Positions 11,309 through 28,700 of a stretch of DNA of 64,000 nt are shown piece by piece (the first letter of the stretch is position 1; each line of letters opens with the position of its first letter). The stretch comes from Selaginella moellendorffii (taxonomy: Eukaryota > Streptophyta > Lycopodiopsida > Selaginellales > Selaginellaceae). The position numbers and the translations under genes were made by a program. The stretch is from contig NW_003314281.1 of assembly GCF_000143415.4 (NCBI RefSeq), positions 422,833 through 486,832 on the forward strand, read 5' to 3'. The notes beneath the pieces were generated by a model. That model saw only the letters and a list, made by a program, of their open reading frames with translations, was not told where the DNA came from and ran no database searches.

Positions 11309-11705
11309 TTAGAAATCACTCCTCTTCAAACTCATCCCTGGAATCATCATCTCAACTTTCAGCCAGCTTTTAAAAAATATTTTTGTCAACACTGACCTCA
11401 CAAGTTCCTGATCGCCCAGCCAAAACGCAGCCTCGCACGCCCAGTCTTTCATCGTGTCATCCATTTTGAGCAGTATTTCCATGAAGAGCTGCGTCATCAT
11501 GTCATCCTCTTTCAATCAGTCCGGCTGCTTTCCTCATGGTTTCGGCTATCCGTTCCCTGGAATACATGCAATCTTTCACCTTCTTTCTCACATCTTCACA
11601 GAACTTATCATCCATTGTCAAGAGCAGCACAAGATCTGTGCTCCATCCATATCTTTCCTGGGTGACATCTTTGAAGAACTCCTTGTTTGCAAAGAGCATC
11701 GTATG
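11309..11705 (-). pseudogene. Inverted C-terminal fragment of the oxygenase/helical gene
   Basis: Read on the minus strand, two overlapping frames resemble the end of the 2820-5576 protein. NKEFFKDVTQERYG then DLVLLLTMDDKFCEDVRKKV match KKRFIKDVDLEEIYG and DALVLLLALDEKFHDAVRKV in the intact gene; AETMRKAAGLIE and EAAFWLGDQELVRSVLTKI match KLKQAAGLIG and EVAIWLGNEEIVGSIVKRV. The frame shifts once near 11510. There is no oxygenase domain and no start, so it is a pseudogene fragment. The upstream portion of the same protein lies on the opposite strand from ~11700 onward, so an inversion break is near 11700. Confidence 0.75.
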
Positions 11706-12000
11706 AAGAGGGGATGGTACTTGGGAGAGCTGGCGAGATTCGCTGTGGAGCTCGAGTGCCAGGGGTGTCACCTCTTAGGACGAGAGAATAGATATGGTGA
11801 TGTTGTAGTAAAGTGGATCGAGGAAAGACTCAAACTGGAGCCAAGGGCATTGAGAGCTCTTATAAGGATGATGATCTGCTGGAGCTTTGCCTGAAGCATG
11901 GTTTTCGCGAAGAAGCCCTCCTGGTCATGAAGACGTGGGGGCTGATGCTTATGGCAAAAAAGTGGACGGGGGTCCAAGTTACAATATCCAGATCAAACGG
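11705..12000 (+). pseudogene. Plus-strand middle fragments of the oxygenase/helical gene
   Basis: On the plus strand, GELARFAVELECQGCH (~11725-11772) matches QVIAEFVLELESQGCH of the intact 2820-5576 protein. It is then joined, out of natural order, to VVKWIEERLKLEP (~11805) and LLELCLKHGFREEALLVMKTWGLMLM (two short runs, ~11877-11960), which correspond to an earlier part of the protein (NWLEEQRKREP, LLEFCINHDFRDAAFSVMKKWGMKLM). Order and strand are therefore scrambled relative to the functional copy: an inversion near 11700 and a deletion or transposition near 11775-11800. Several frame changes are needed, so no product is expected. Confidence 0.72.
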
Positions 12001-12665
12001 GAATGAAACTCCAACGCATCCATACTTTGCAAAACCATTTGCAGAAGTGATCCTTTGTCAATTGAACTCCAAAGTCCGGGAGCATTCTCACAAACCATTC
12101 TCTAGAGCTTGCAGAGGTGGACATTCTAATTGTCGGTGTAACTCAAGACGAGTGCTCAGCCGTCCTGTTTATGATCATTTGATTGTAAGGCCTTTAGTTT
12201 TACTCAATGACAAAAAAAAAAGGAGCTCCTGCCATTTGGGACTGAAATAAGCTGCTCGGCTAGCTTGCACTTGTGAAGTGACTACACTTTAGGTTTGGGA
12301 GGCTGGCCTAAATTCGAACTGTGTTTGTTTCACCAAGAGCCATGACTTTGGTGAGAAAGTAGCTCACTTCCATAAATTTGTTGTGATTTTTTTCTCTGGA
12401 GGCTGATATTAACTAATTAGAGTAGTTATATGGAAGATTTGTGAGTGTGAATGTCATAGTTTTGGCAGCATTATACACAACTTCTTGCTTCAATCAGAAT
12501 TTTCTTAATCTATTTCATAGTCACTAAAATTTTCTATTAAATTAGTTCAGATTTTGCATAGTGACTAAAATAATTTAGGGAATAAATAAATATTATGCAT
12601 TGCTCCAAACACTCTTTTGTATATAACCTAAAATTTTTAATTTAACTCTAAACCCCAATTCCTAA
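12001..12665. other. AT-rich intergenic region
   Basis: No gene visible. The first 60 bases may continue the pseudogene weakly (a reversed GTATGGATG word). The rest is AT-rich spacer leading to the tRNA gene on the minus strand. Confidence 0.35.
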
Positions 12666-12745
12666 TGACGGCTGTGGGATTTGAACCCACGCCCTTACGG
12701 ATTGGAGCCTAAATCCAACGCCTTAGACCACTCGGCCAAACCGTC
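12666..12745 (-). tRNA. trnL-UAG: tRNA-Leu(UAG)
   Basis: The minus strand folds as a class II tRNA of 80 nt without CCA or intron. The acceptor stem 5' GACGGTT pairs with 3' AGCCGTC (one G-T), the D-arm begins GGCCGAGTGG, the anticodon loop TTTAGGC carries TAG, there is a long variable arm typical of Leu, and the T-arm contains GGTTCAAATC. The discriminator base is A, as expected for leucine. It decodes CUA. The TFCD start codon lies only 59 bp away on the opposite strand. Confidence 0.95.
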
Positions 12746-12804
12746 ATTATATGATCATCGAAATGTTAAAAAGAAAAACGTATGCTCTGGATTAGGTCAA
12801 AATA

Positions 12805-17431
<4,627 letters not shown>

Positions 17432-17653
17432 ACCCGGTAAGCATGCTAGAAAAAACAAATTTTGATCGCTAAAAGGTCCACTTTTGATTAACAGGATAGG
17501 AGATCTTAGAGAAGGCTTAGTCAAAGTAAGTTATTGACAACGTATAGTGTGCCTTGGAAAAGAGAAGAGCAAAGGCTCTATCAATGATATGGTAATCTTC
17601 CGTCTCCCAAATTTTCTAAGCCTCCAAATCTTTCGCATCTTTCGCATCTTTCG

Positions 17654-18594
17654 TCAGACATTGTCATCGTGAAACCACCACCTCGTGTCTTTGGGCGACT
17701 TGCGGCAGCTTTTAACGTATCTGTCATTGTCCTGCGGCCGCTCCTACAAGAATCAAAAATTCAGAAAAGGAGAGTCAGTCACCATCTCTCCCAAGCGCAC
17801 GACCTTTCGGGACAAACAAAAAGCGAATTTTTGCGAGTACCTTGGCCGGAGAACTTGAGAGCATTGAGAGAATGCTCATGCAAACCGAGCTGACGGTCAT
17901 GGCTGGGGACCAAGACTCGTACAGAATGTCTGCAGTGAAAGTAGACCAAGCATCCAAGTGTGTCGTCAATGGCGTAAAAGAGAAGGAGAATCGAAGCTCC
18001 TTACCTAAGCAAATATGGCCATTGCTGTAGATGTGGGGATGTAGAGGAGCAGGCTCCAAGAAAACGACCTGGAAACCAATGAACCCGATGAACAAAGAAA
18101 GAAAGAAAATAAAGTTGAGAGCGAGAAATTGGCTTTGCTTGAATTCGTTACCTGAGGTGATTCCATCGGATAGTTCTCTGGGAATTCAATCTGGAGGATG
18201 TATTTCTCGTCCGCGTAGAGCGTTCCCGACGCCCCAATCATATCTATGTGCCACCTGTTCGAGAAGGAAAGAAAAAAGAGAGGAGAAATCGATCGGAATT
18301 GCGAAATCGCGGCTGTACCTTTGGAGATTGTCCGAGTATTTGTGCTTGAAACCAGCTGGAGGATTGATCTGCCACTCTGCGAGCTCCTTTTGGAGGCGAT
18401 TGGCCGCAATCTTGCTCAGCACCTGGAAGAACACATTGAGGGATCCAAAAGCTGAGAATCACACTGGAATGTAGCTGCGCGCACGGGAAAGAGAGACCCT
18501 ACTCGACCTTTTGGTGGCCCGACGAGACGGCCGTATCGGGCGCGCGACGAGACGGCCGCTTCTTCGATCGGACCTCCGCCTCGAGCGACGCCAT
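17654..18594 (-). CDS. UBC16: Ubiquitin-conjugating enzyme E2, UBC16-18/UBE2W type
   Basis: Six minus-strand exons: 18594-18508, 18422-18319, 18254-18152, 18068-18005, 17929-17841 and 17743-17654; 178 residues. The UBC fold is complete: NRLQKELAEWQINPPAGF, then LYADEKYILQIEFPENYP, HPHIYSNGHICLD with the catalytic Cys in the HPN-like HPH...CLD context, LYESWSPAMTVSSVCMSILS, and a C-terminal DTRWWFHDDNV tail typical of the plant UBC16/17/18 group, homologous to human UBE2W. HPN is replaced by HPH, as in UBE2W, which ubiquitinates protein N-termini rather than lysines. The start at 18594 gives a ~29-residue basic N-extension that is not conserved. The gene faces away from DSE1 and converges with TFCD. 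Confidence 0.93.
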
Positions 18595-19050
18595 GGATCG
18601 ATGGCGCAAATCCGAAAACCCTAAGGCGCTGGAATGGAAATTTTTTGCGCCTCCTTCCAAAATGCTATAAGACTCTTCTCACACGCACAACAACGAAGCA
18701 AAATGGAGGTCCCAATTCCAGACCCAATCGGACGGCTCAAACGCCCGACATTCCGGAGATCCAACGGCCGAGATTACGGACCTAATCGGACGGCTCAAAC
18801 GCTCGACATTATGGAGATCCGGCGGCCACGATTACGGCTGCGCCGCACTCGAGCTACCAAGAAGATACTTCACGCTACACTGAAAGCTCCCATTCCTTTT
18901 CTTTTCCTCTCTCTTTCGTCCAAATTCTTACCAATCCCCGTCTCAATCGAGGAATTTGGTGGTGTACTTCGAGCATTTTTTTTCTCTCTTCATCTTCTTC
19001 TTCTCCGGACGAAGATTTCATGCTTAGCCATACTTGCTGGAATCGTAGCT
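18595..19050. other. UBC promoter / DSE1 3' flank
   Basis: 456 bp without a gene. It contains the tandem 58-bp duplication (18722-18837) and an AACCCTAA-like telo-box word near 18617 just upstream of the UBC ATG. No TATA box is clear. Confidence 0.5.
18722..18837. repeat. Tandem 58-bp duplication
   Basis: Two adjacent copies, 18722-18779 and 18780-18837, of a 58-bp unit beginning AACC/ACCT-AATCGGACGGCTCAA and ending GATTACGG, differing at about eight positions. It lies in the ~456-bp region between the UBC start codon and the DSE1 stop codon, that is in the UBC promoter or the DSE1 3' flank. It contains paired GATCCGG/GATCCAA words that could be protein sites, which is speculation. Confidence 0.8.
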
Positions 19051-20765
19051 TTACGGCGGGTATAATGACCACAGTGCGATGCACGAATCTTGAGATGATG
19101 AAGCTAGCAAAGCGTTGTCGCTGGAGAACACAACTCCAGTCACCTACAGGCAAAAGCAGTGAGAATGCTGCCTCGCAGCAAACCAAGGCACTCACCGATG
19201 ATGAATGATACTTGAGAATCGCTAGAGCGCGCCTGCGTTGATAATCATATATCCGGACGCTGGACTCCGCCAAGACGCAAATAATTTGTGAGTGAATGAA
19301 TGGTTCCACTGAAGCTTACCGGTTATCCCATCCAGCAGTGGCAGCGATCTTACAGTCTGGACGAACTGCGACGTCTCCAATACCAGGCCGTCCGTGGTTT
19401 ACTTCCAGTATCGACGCAAACGCGTTCTACAAATGGCAAAAAAGGAAGTTGGAGCAACCTTCGACATGATCGAACGCACCTGCTTGTAGTCAATGTTGAA
19501 AAACACCGTTTTCTCGTCAGCCGCACCGGACATTCCACCTCGGCACCAATCATCCAGCGCAAGGCTCAGCACTGGCAGGAAAATGACACAAAAGTTTCAC
19601 GACCATAGCTACAAACTTTGCGTGTTACGTACCAGGTTCCGTGTGAAAACGAGCAGTAGTACGAGGAGAACGACAGTTTCTCATGTCCCATAATGCCATG
19701 CTTCCATCCTCGTACCCAACGAGTACGTTGGGAGTCCCGTCTAGCTCAGGTGGTACAAATAGCTCGAGCGCCATACACATTCCTGCGACAGGGATTTAGA
19801 ACGTTCACACATTGATATGCCTCGAACATAGATTACCTGAGCCTTTCGTATCGTGATGATGATGCAGCCGCTCCACACGAACACCCGCATCGACGTCCCA
19901 GATTTCAGCCTGCAAGCTACACGATTTAAGAATCAATCAGCAACTGAAGGAAAGTTTCGGGAAACTAGAGGTAGCTGCCACTTACAATCGAGGGGTCCTC
20001 GCCAGCAATGGCCACGAGAGACTTTCCTGGGACGAAAAATGAGGCAAAGTTTGTCCGGCAACCCAAGGTTGTATTACCTGAAAGATTTCGAGCTATAAGA
20101 TTGTGCTCCACATTGTCGCTCTCTTCCAGGGCAACTTCAGTAATGACAGGAGCAGTAGACACTCTCAAAGGCGAGAGCTTGCAAAAATGATACGCATTCG
20201 TTCTGATTGTGACCAGAGGTTCCCTGCAAGACGAAAACCAAAGAACGTGAGAAAAGGAAAAGGAGAGTACAACCCCACACACAAAAAAAAAAGACCTTGA
20301 TAAGCTTGCTTCACCTAGCTGCCAGCATTTGACAGTGCCATCGCGTCCTTGGCTGCGAGAACAAAGACGATGATACTCACAATCACTCAAGCAAAAGAAA
20401 GCTTGCTTGCCTTAGAACTTTGTTCTCCATGAGCCCGCTAGTGCCAATTCCAATCACTCCAGCCTTGGGACTGTGTGCTCTAAACCGAAAGAAAAAACGC
20501 AATAAAATTCGCTCTTGATCGATCCTCCAAAAGAATTCTACTCACTGGCACGAAGCGATCGTCCTTCTGCGACTAACATCCCAAATCCGGAGCTCGCCAT
20601 TTGTGTCACTGAGATGAAAGAGATGAGGCCGAGAGCGCGAGGAGATCTCTTGGATCCCTACCCGGAGAAGAGGAGCTTGGCGCCGTGAAACGCGACGGCA
20701 TTCACGCCCGATCTGTGCGCCCTGAGCACCGCGATGGGATCTGGAGGGCGCCCCAGGCTAGACAT
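19051..20765 (-). CDS. DSE1: DSE1/TANMEI-type WD40 protein (ASTRA-associated protein 1 homologue)
   Basis: Twelve minus-strand exons: 20765-20662, 20608-20546, 20479-20411, 20352-20296, 20223-20078, 20026-19986, 19909-19837, 19782-19633, 19571-19480, 19426-19320, 19259-19196 and 19143-19051; 352 residues. The protein is a single beta-propeller: start MSSLGRPPDPIAVLRAHRSG, then SQGRDGTVKCW, REPLVTIRTNAYHFCKLSPL, VLVGYEDGSMALWDMRN, KIAATAGWDNRVRIYDY, LAILKYHSSSVTGVVFS and the end SCIALWSLYPP. This matches Arabidopsis DSE1 (needed for embryo development and normal plasmodesmal size-exclusion limit), related to ASTRA1/GNB1L, a TTT/ASTRA-linked factor for PIKK kinases. The intron after 20411 has a GC donor (AAG|GCAAGC). 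The start codon is 42 bp from that of ALAD on the other strand. Confidence 0.9.
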
Positions 20766-20807
20766 CTACCTAGAAGAAATATTTCGATAAACCCTAAAAC
20801 CACGGCA
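20766..20807. promoter_or_regulatory. 42-bp gap between divergent start codons, with telo box
   Basis: Only 42 bp separate the DSE1 ATG (minus) and the ALAD ATG (plus). The gap holds AAACCCTAA (telo box, about 20790-20798), a motif common in promoters of housekeeping and ribosomal genes. No TATA box fits here, so the two transcription units must initiate within each other's 5' coding DNA, or one ATG is not the real one. Confidence 0.6.
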
Positions 20808-22726
<1,919 letters not shown>

Positions 22727-22846
22727 GAAGAAGAAAATGAGACATCATTCACGGGAGATGGAGGAAGCGGCCGGATGGTTAAATAAGAAAACGAAGTTTG
22801 CTTCGCGGGATATGGAGGAGCCAAAGGTCTTCTTCTGATGGAATAA

Positions 22847-24670
22847 ATGCGTGAGCTTTCCACGGGCAGTGTGAAGGAGGATCTAGCGTCGTTGGTGGCA
22901 TCGTGCAAGGATTTGTCGCAGGCCAGGCAGCTCCACGCTCGAGTTCTTTCCAGCGAGCAGCTCTCGCAGGATAGGCATCTCTGCAATCTCTTGGTGAAAA
23001 TGTATGGCAGATGCGGGAGCGCCCGTGATGCGTTTGATGTCTTTCAAAGCTTGCACTCGAGAGATGTTTTCTCTTGGAACATCATGCTGAATGCTTATAC
23101 CCAGAATGGGCATCTTGAGACCGCAAAAACGTTTCTAGAGAGCTTTCCAGAAAAGAACGTAGTTTCATGGAACACCATCTTGGCTGCTTACTCAAACCAT
23201 GACTGTGTTAACGAAGCTACCCAGTTTTTCAATAAGATGCCTGCATGGGACACAGCTTCATGGAATACTTTGATCACTGCATATGCCAGAGGAGGGCATA
23301 TGGATGCGGCAAAACTTCTCTTTGACAAGATGCCGGAGTGGAACGAGATCACCAGCATTGCCTTGATCACTGGATTCGCCAGCTCCGGAAGCCTGCATTC
23401 CGCAAAATATGTCTTTGATTTCATTCCAGAGTTTGCTCCCGCGGCAGCAATGGCTCTGATCGCGGCATACGTGCGTACAGGCCACCTCCACGAAGCCAAG
23501 CACATCTTTGACAAGCTGGAGCAGCCGAGCATCGCAGCATCCACTAGCATGATCACTGCTTACGCGCAAGAGGGCGATCTGGAAAGAGCCAAGCAAATCT
23601 TTGACGGGATGGAACTCTTGGACGAGGTTTCATGGACTGTGATGCTCCAGGCGTACGCACAGCGAGGAAAGATGAGAGAAGCCAAGCGCTTGTTTGATTC
23701 TATCCCAGTTCCGGTGGACAAGGGCCGCGATCTCGTGGCGTGGAGCGTGATGCTGCTGGGCTACACACAAGCAAGAGATGTTCCTCGGGCGAGAGACTTG
23801 TTTGAGACAATCCCACGGAGAAATGTCGTGTCCTGGACGCTCATGCTCCAGGCTTACATCGAAGCCGGGGAGTTTTCCAACGCCATCGAGCTCTTCAATT
23901 CCATGCCCGAAAGAAACGTCGTGTCGATGACCGCCATGCTTGCTGCTCACGCCGGGCGACAAGACTTGGAATGCGCAAAGTTTATGTTTGATTCCATGCC
24001 CGAGAAGAACTTGGTCTCGTGGTCGGCGATGCTGCAAGGCTACGCTACCAGCGGTGACGTCCGAGGAGCAAAGATCTTGTTCGAAGAGATGCCGTGGAAA
24101 GACACAGTTGCCTGGACAACCATGCTCCAAGCGTACGCTCAAGCTGGTCACTTAAGAACTTCCTTGTTCGTGTTTGAGACGATGCCCGAGCGAAACGTTG
24201 TGTCGTGGACAGCAATGATCTCGGCTTTTGCTCACTCTGGCAACCAGATGGATTCGATCCAAATTTTCCACACGATGAACTTGGAAGGAGTGAAGCCCGA
24301 TGATATATGCTTCGCCAGCGCTCTACTTGCTTGTAACCATGTTGGATTGCTCTACAGAGGCCATGGTTATTTTACCTCGATGAGAAGGGATCACGGGATT
24401 GCTCCAGGGAGAGAGCACTACTTTAGCATGGCCGATATTCTTTGTCGAGCAGGACGGCTCGAGAGTGCGCAGGAACTTATACGTACCATGCCTTTCGTGC
24501 CGGAAGTCTTGCACTGGGGATCGCTGCTAAACGCGTGTAAACTTCAGGAAAATACGAAGATTGGGAACAAAACTGCCAAGCATCTGTCGACTCTGGATCC
24601 CAACGACGCTGCTCCTCACGTTCTCTTGTCAAATCTCTATGCTTCTCTTGGGAACTTGGGTAGAGCTTAG
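22847..24670 (+). CDS. PLS-class pentatricopeptide repeat protein (E-type end, no DYW)
   Basis: Intronless frame of 607 residues, starting 120 bp after ALAD. It is built of about 15 PPR motifs, including many short S/L types (VVSWNTILAAYSNHD, VSWTVMLQAYAQRGKMREAK, VVSWTAMISAFAHSGNQ), and ends with an E-like segment: GHGYFTSMRRDHGIAPG, HYFSMADILCRAGRLESAQE, then ANLYASLGNLGRA-type end. There is no E+ or DYW domain, so if it edits RNA it must recruit a DYW partner. PLS-PPR proteins act in plastids or mitochondria, reading RNA one base per repeat through motif positions 5 and 35. No clear targeting peptide is seen in the first 30 residues. Family expansion is known in Selaginella. Confidence 0.9.
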   Translation: MRELSTGSVKEDLASLVASCKDLSQARQLHARVLSSEQLSQDRHLCNLLVKMYGRCGSARDAFDVFQSLHSRDVFSWNIMLNAYTQNGHLETAKTFLESFPEKNVVSWNTILAAYSNHDCVNEATQFFNKMPAWDTASWNTLITAYARGGHMDAAKLLFDKMPEWNEITSIALITGFASSGSLHSAKYVFDFIPEFAPAAAMALIAAYVRTGHLHEAKHIFDKLEQPSIAASTSMITAYAQEGDLERAKQIFDGMELLDEVSWTVMLQAYAQRGKMREAKRLFDSIPVPVDKGRDLVAWSVMLLGYTQARDVPRARDLFETIPRRNVVSWTLMLQAYIEAGEFSNAIELFNSMPERNVVSMTAMLAAHAGRQDLECAKFMFDSMPEKNLVSWSAMLQGYATSGDVRGAKILFEEMPWKDTVAWTTMLQAYAQAGHLRTSLFVFETMPERNVVSWTAMISAFAHSGNQMDSIQIFHTMNLEGVKPDDICFASALLACNHVGLLYRGHGYFTSMRRDHGIAPGREHYFSMADILCRAGRLESAQELIRTMPFVPEVLHWGSLLNACKLQENTKIGNKTAKHLSTLDPNDAAPHVLLSNLYASLGNLGRA

Positions 24671-24686
24671 ATCAAACAACACTTGT

Positions 24687-25784
24687 TTATAGTTGTAAGA
24701 CCACTTTCATGTCAAAAATCTCTTGATCATTCGGGGTGATCTCCTGACACTCTTTTGGATCCTCGAGCACTTCTCCTGACAGCCAGGGCTTGAATGAATT
24801 CATCATACAAGAATGCTGCAAAAGAATAAGCTCTCAGTCAAACACATTTAGAGCTTTGGAGATTTAAGATCACCTGTAGCCAGAAAAAGAATCCACGCAA
24901 CAGTCGAAGCCTCTTCTCTGAGCTTCTAGTCACACTGAGAACTTCAGTAAAGTCTACACGAAACGAGAACGAGGAAACAGAGAAGAAGATGAGAAAAACT
25001 TTGAGCTGATCATATGTAGCGTCACCTGGAAAGTGGTCAAGATACGAGTTCCCTGCATTTTCAGTCTCGAATGGAACGCTTCCCTGGCGCGTTTGTCTCA
25101 ACTTCACGACGGGCTTACGATGGCTCACATCTTTCTCCATTCTCTCAAGCTCGTCACCATCAAACGGTCTCTCGAGCTCGGCTTCCAGCTTTTGGCCGAA
25201 ACTCGACGTACTAGTAAGTCTCGGTTCCAATACCTCCTCAACATCACAAGAACCATCTTCCTGCTCGAAATAAAAGCCGTGGAGAGAAAAGAAAGAACGA
25301 GGAAGAACAAAGACAGCACCTCTGGAATCAGATCTTGACCGGACTCTTTTGGCAGAGCTCGAGTTTCCGTGTAGACTTGATCATCCTGAGTGACCCATGG
25401 ATGCTTTCTGGGTCTCCCGGGCTTGCGCTTGACGCTCGGATCGATGTATTTCTTTGGTCTTCCTCGTTTTCTCTTGGTCTTAAATCTATAAGAGCAGTTA
25501 AGAGCGAGCAAGAGAACGCGATGGATGAAAAGAATCGCACACCTTGGCGGAGGGACCGTGTTGACCGATCCATTTCTGTGCTGAACGGTGGGTTGAACTA
25601 CGTTGACCGGGCCTGCCGCTACGAGAAAACTGTGAGAGACAACATGGAAGCACGGTAGCGATGGTGCTGCCGGCACCACATTGTAGATCATCTTGTCCAG
25701 GTGCGAGTGGAGGCTTTGGATCGAATCAAACTGGAGCAGAACTGGACCGCCGACGCTTCCCTGCATGGATCGCCACTTGATCAT
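24687..25784 (-). CDS. AT-hook DNA-binding protein, function unknown
   Basis: Five minus-strand exons: 25784-25543, 25485-25320, 25260-25026, 24953-24874 and 24815-24687; 283 residues. It carries two AT-hooks in tandem (KRKRGRPKKY and KRKPGRPRKHP), which bind the minor groove of AT-rich DNA; a nuclear role is inferred. The N-terminal ~80 residues are hydrophobic/neutral and include VGGPVLLQFDSIQSLHSHLD; a conserved-looking helical region LRLLRGFFFWLQ comes before the last exon. No PPC/DUF296 domain is present, so it is not an AHL protein. The last exon could be read in another frame (ALAVRRSARGSKRV), but only the frame used follows from the exon phases. The stop is 16 bp from the PPR stop on the other strand (convergent). 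Confidence 0.72.
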
Positions 25785-28700
25785 CGATCAAACAGTGAAG
25801 CCAAGAGTAAAAAAGCGCTCAAACCGTTGAATCAGCCATGTCTGTGTAAGAAGCTCTTAATGACAACCTCACACGCTTAGGACGCTAAACCAAAGCTCCA
25901 TATCAATCCAGATCGGACACTAAACAAGCAGCATGATCACCATCTAGATCGATTGATCGATCTGAGAACTTTTAAAGACAGGAACTGTGTGTTATGTGTC
26001 CTCTACTCGATTCGATTTGCTTCAAGTCAGACACTACACACTGTTCTCGGTGGGATGCTCGTAAGTTTCGCTCCCTCGGTGCCACAAAACTACTGAATCC
26101 ACTGTCGGTTATATATACATATAATCTGATTCTCTTTCCACATGACACAAACAGTCAGTCGTCAGGCAGTTCGGGCGCACAAAATTTCGATTCCACGAAC
26201 GAAACCGTAGCTTCATTTAATAAACAAGTGACGGAGATCTGCGGGGGAAATTAATGCTTACGAATGAATCCCACAAGTTAACGTTCTCTTGGTGGTGTGT
26301 ATAAATATATAAGCATTTGGCACAAAGCATCATGAATTCATGTTAGTTTTCTGTTTGGAGCTTGACCTCTTCTTCGATCAAAACCATGTATTTGGACCGG
26401 GTTGCAAGGTCAATGGCCTGCATTCATGCATGCACTCCAACCCAAACGCATCGCCTGCCACGTGCAAGGATCAGACAACAAACCCTAATTCTCGCCAGCC
26501 AAGTTAGACAGAATCTTAGACTTACGTAGAGCGCGCAAATGTAGCCTCCATTGCAACATTGCGCTGCTTGAATGCCGCCAAGAGACGTGACGACCATTCA
26601 AGAGAAAAGTATCCACGACTCATGTTGCACTATAACATCTACGTATTAATTTACTCTTGTCGCCGTGCTTGACTATTTTGTATATGCCGTGGGTATGCAA
26701 CCAAATCTCTGGGGCGCGCAAGATCTCGCTGATGTAAACCTCACATTCCGGGAAATACAAAAAACTTCAAGGCACCACCCAAAACGGCGCTAAGTTCATT
26801 CACTCCCCCGTTGAAATGTGTCAAAAAACAAAAACAAAAACAAAACCGGAAGAAACCAAATAAACAAGAAACCGAAACGGACAAAGCCCTCTAAACATTC
26901 ATCTTCACTGCTGCAGCCCTAATTCGTCGGTTGGATTGGAGACGGAAGATTTCAGCAGCCAACCACCATCTAAGGGGATTGAACCTTCGTCCGTACATTC
27001 CCTTGGACAAGTATACATTGATGCATGGATGATATCATCAATGATTGTTCACCCCACTGCAAGGTTGGCAAATTGTGGGCATGTACTCGTTTCGTGCATT
27101 TGCTGGTCCCAAAGCCATATACATTGCCACCAATCCCAAAGCAGATTCACGAATATGCGCCCCACTGCAGACACAACTTCACGTGGGCATCTGTGGCCCG
27201 GATTGCCACATTGGCCATGCAAAGGTGGTGAGGCATGCCTGTCGCGCTGTTATGTCTGGTTGGGGGGAAAGCGTTGCTGGTCCAGTTGGGATGGACAGTG
27301 AGAGTGCGCGGATGCCCCCTTATGTGCTTGTTTTCTTGTACTCGCTTTCTTCCGAAAATGTCCACGCCCAGACGAAAAAATCTGGAAAGCTTGTGACGAG
27401 ATCACTGACATTTCGCTGCAGGGAAACAATTACCGCCCGCCCTCGCAAACGAGCTCGCTCCTCTTGCAGCGTTGAAATCAATCAAGCTGTCTATCAGAAC
27501 TGTCGCGGGGCCGTCGATCTCGTTGTTCTCGTGCAATTTGTGGCGGAGCTTGTCGCCCAAATGGCAGCAACCTCGAGAGTTACCCACAGCCCCATGGGGA
27601 AAGGAATCCAAATCCAAATCTCCGCCACCTTTCAGAGCACCGAAATGAGAGGAATCTCATAACCCTTATGACAGTACTTTAGAGGCAAACGCGGTGTTGC
27701 AGTTCCAGTTGCCAACCTCGAGTTCGCAAACTGGGGCCTCCACGCCCACGTGACTGCCTGTTGTAGAAAAATGTTCCCAAAAGACGAGCTGACGGGGCCG
27801 GCCACATCGGATGAGTACTCCACGTCCGCGCAACATGTCGCCCAAAGCCCACCAATCCAGACGTCACATTGGCCATTCCACGCGAGAGATGCTTGACCGG
27901 AATTACCAAGCATGGGCATTTTGGCATCTTTCTCGTGTTGTTTTGCGATTTCAAGGAGCGAGATGGCGAGATTATTAATATGCGGATTGCCGTAGAGGGG
28001 GGAATATTGAGGGCTCAAGTGCAATACTTTAGAATAATTTACCCATTGCAAGAGGGTGGCGAAACAGGAGTCACTGGGGAGACCGCCCCATTCAATCTAT
28101 GCACAATATATTTGGAATATTATCGGTGTTCCTGCTAGATTGTTTGCGAAACATATGTGTCTGTGTCTAATCTCTCGAATGGGAAATCCAGTTGCAGGCT
28201 GTTTTTGTGAGTCCTCAAAAGGTGGATGGAGGAATCGTTGAACCTTGACTGGCATCTCATATTAAACAAACAAATCCCAATCCTGAATGGAAAAGGTGGC
28301 GACGATGATCCGCTCGTCTCTGGTCGTCTCTTGTTTTTGCTCCCATCAAATCAATCATGCCCACAAACACAGTTCGAACGTTACAATCCGCATACTACCT
28401 ACTATCTCGTTCGAGAAAATGGGAATCAAACATTGACTTGTAAAATAATTGAAGAGGAAGGCCGTACAATGTCCGTACCCTGGGAGGAATATCCGGCCGA
28501 GTTTAAAATTATAAAAATGGTGGAAAGGCACGAAAGTGAAAGAAATGAACCCCCCTCGGCTGCACGTGTGAAATTGGCTGCGCCGCTGCAATTGCAAACC
28601 CTGCGAAGCCACAAACTGTGTCCGACTGCAGCCTTTTGATGGAAAATGGATCATCGATTACGTCCGATCACGACTCACTGACTGAATCTTTTGGTCGCTG

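Noticed and set aside
26936-27301. Frame beginning METEDFSSQPPSKG
   Set aside because: Short, no exon context, and it overlaps other equally plausible frames in the same spacer.
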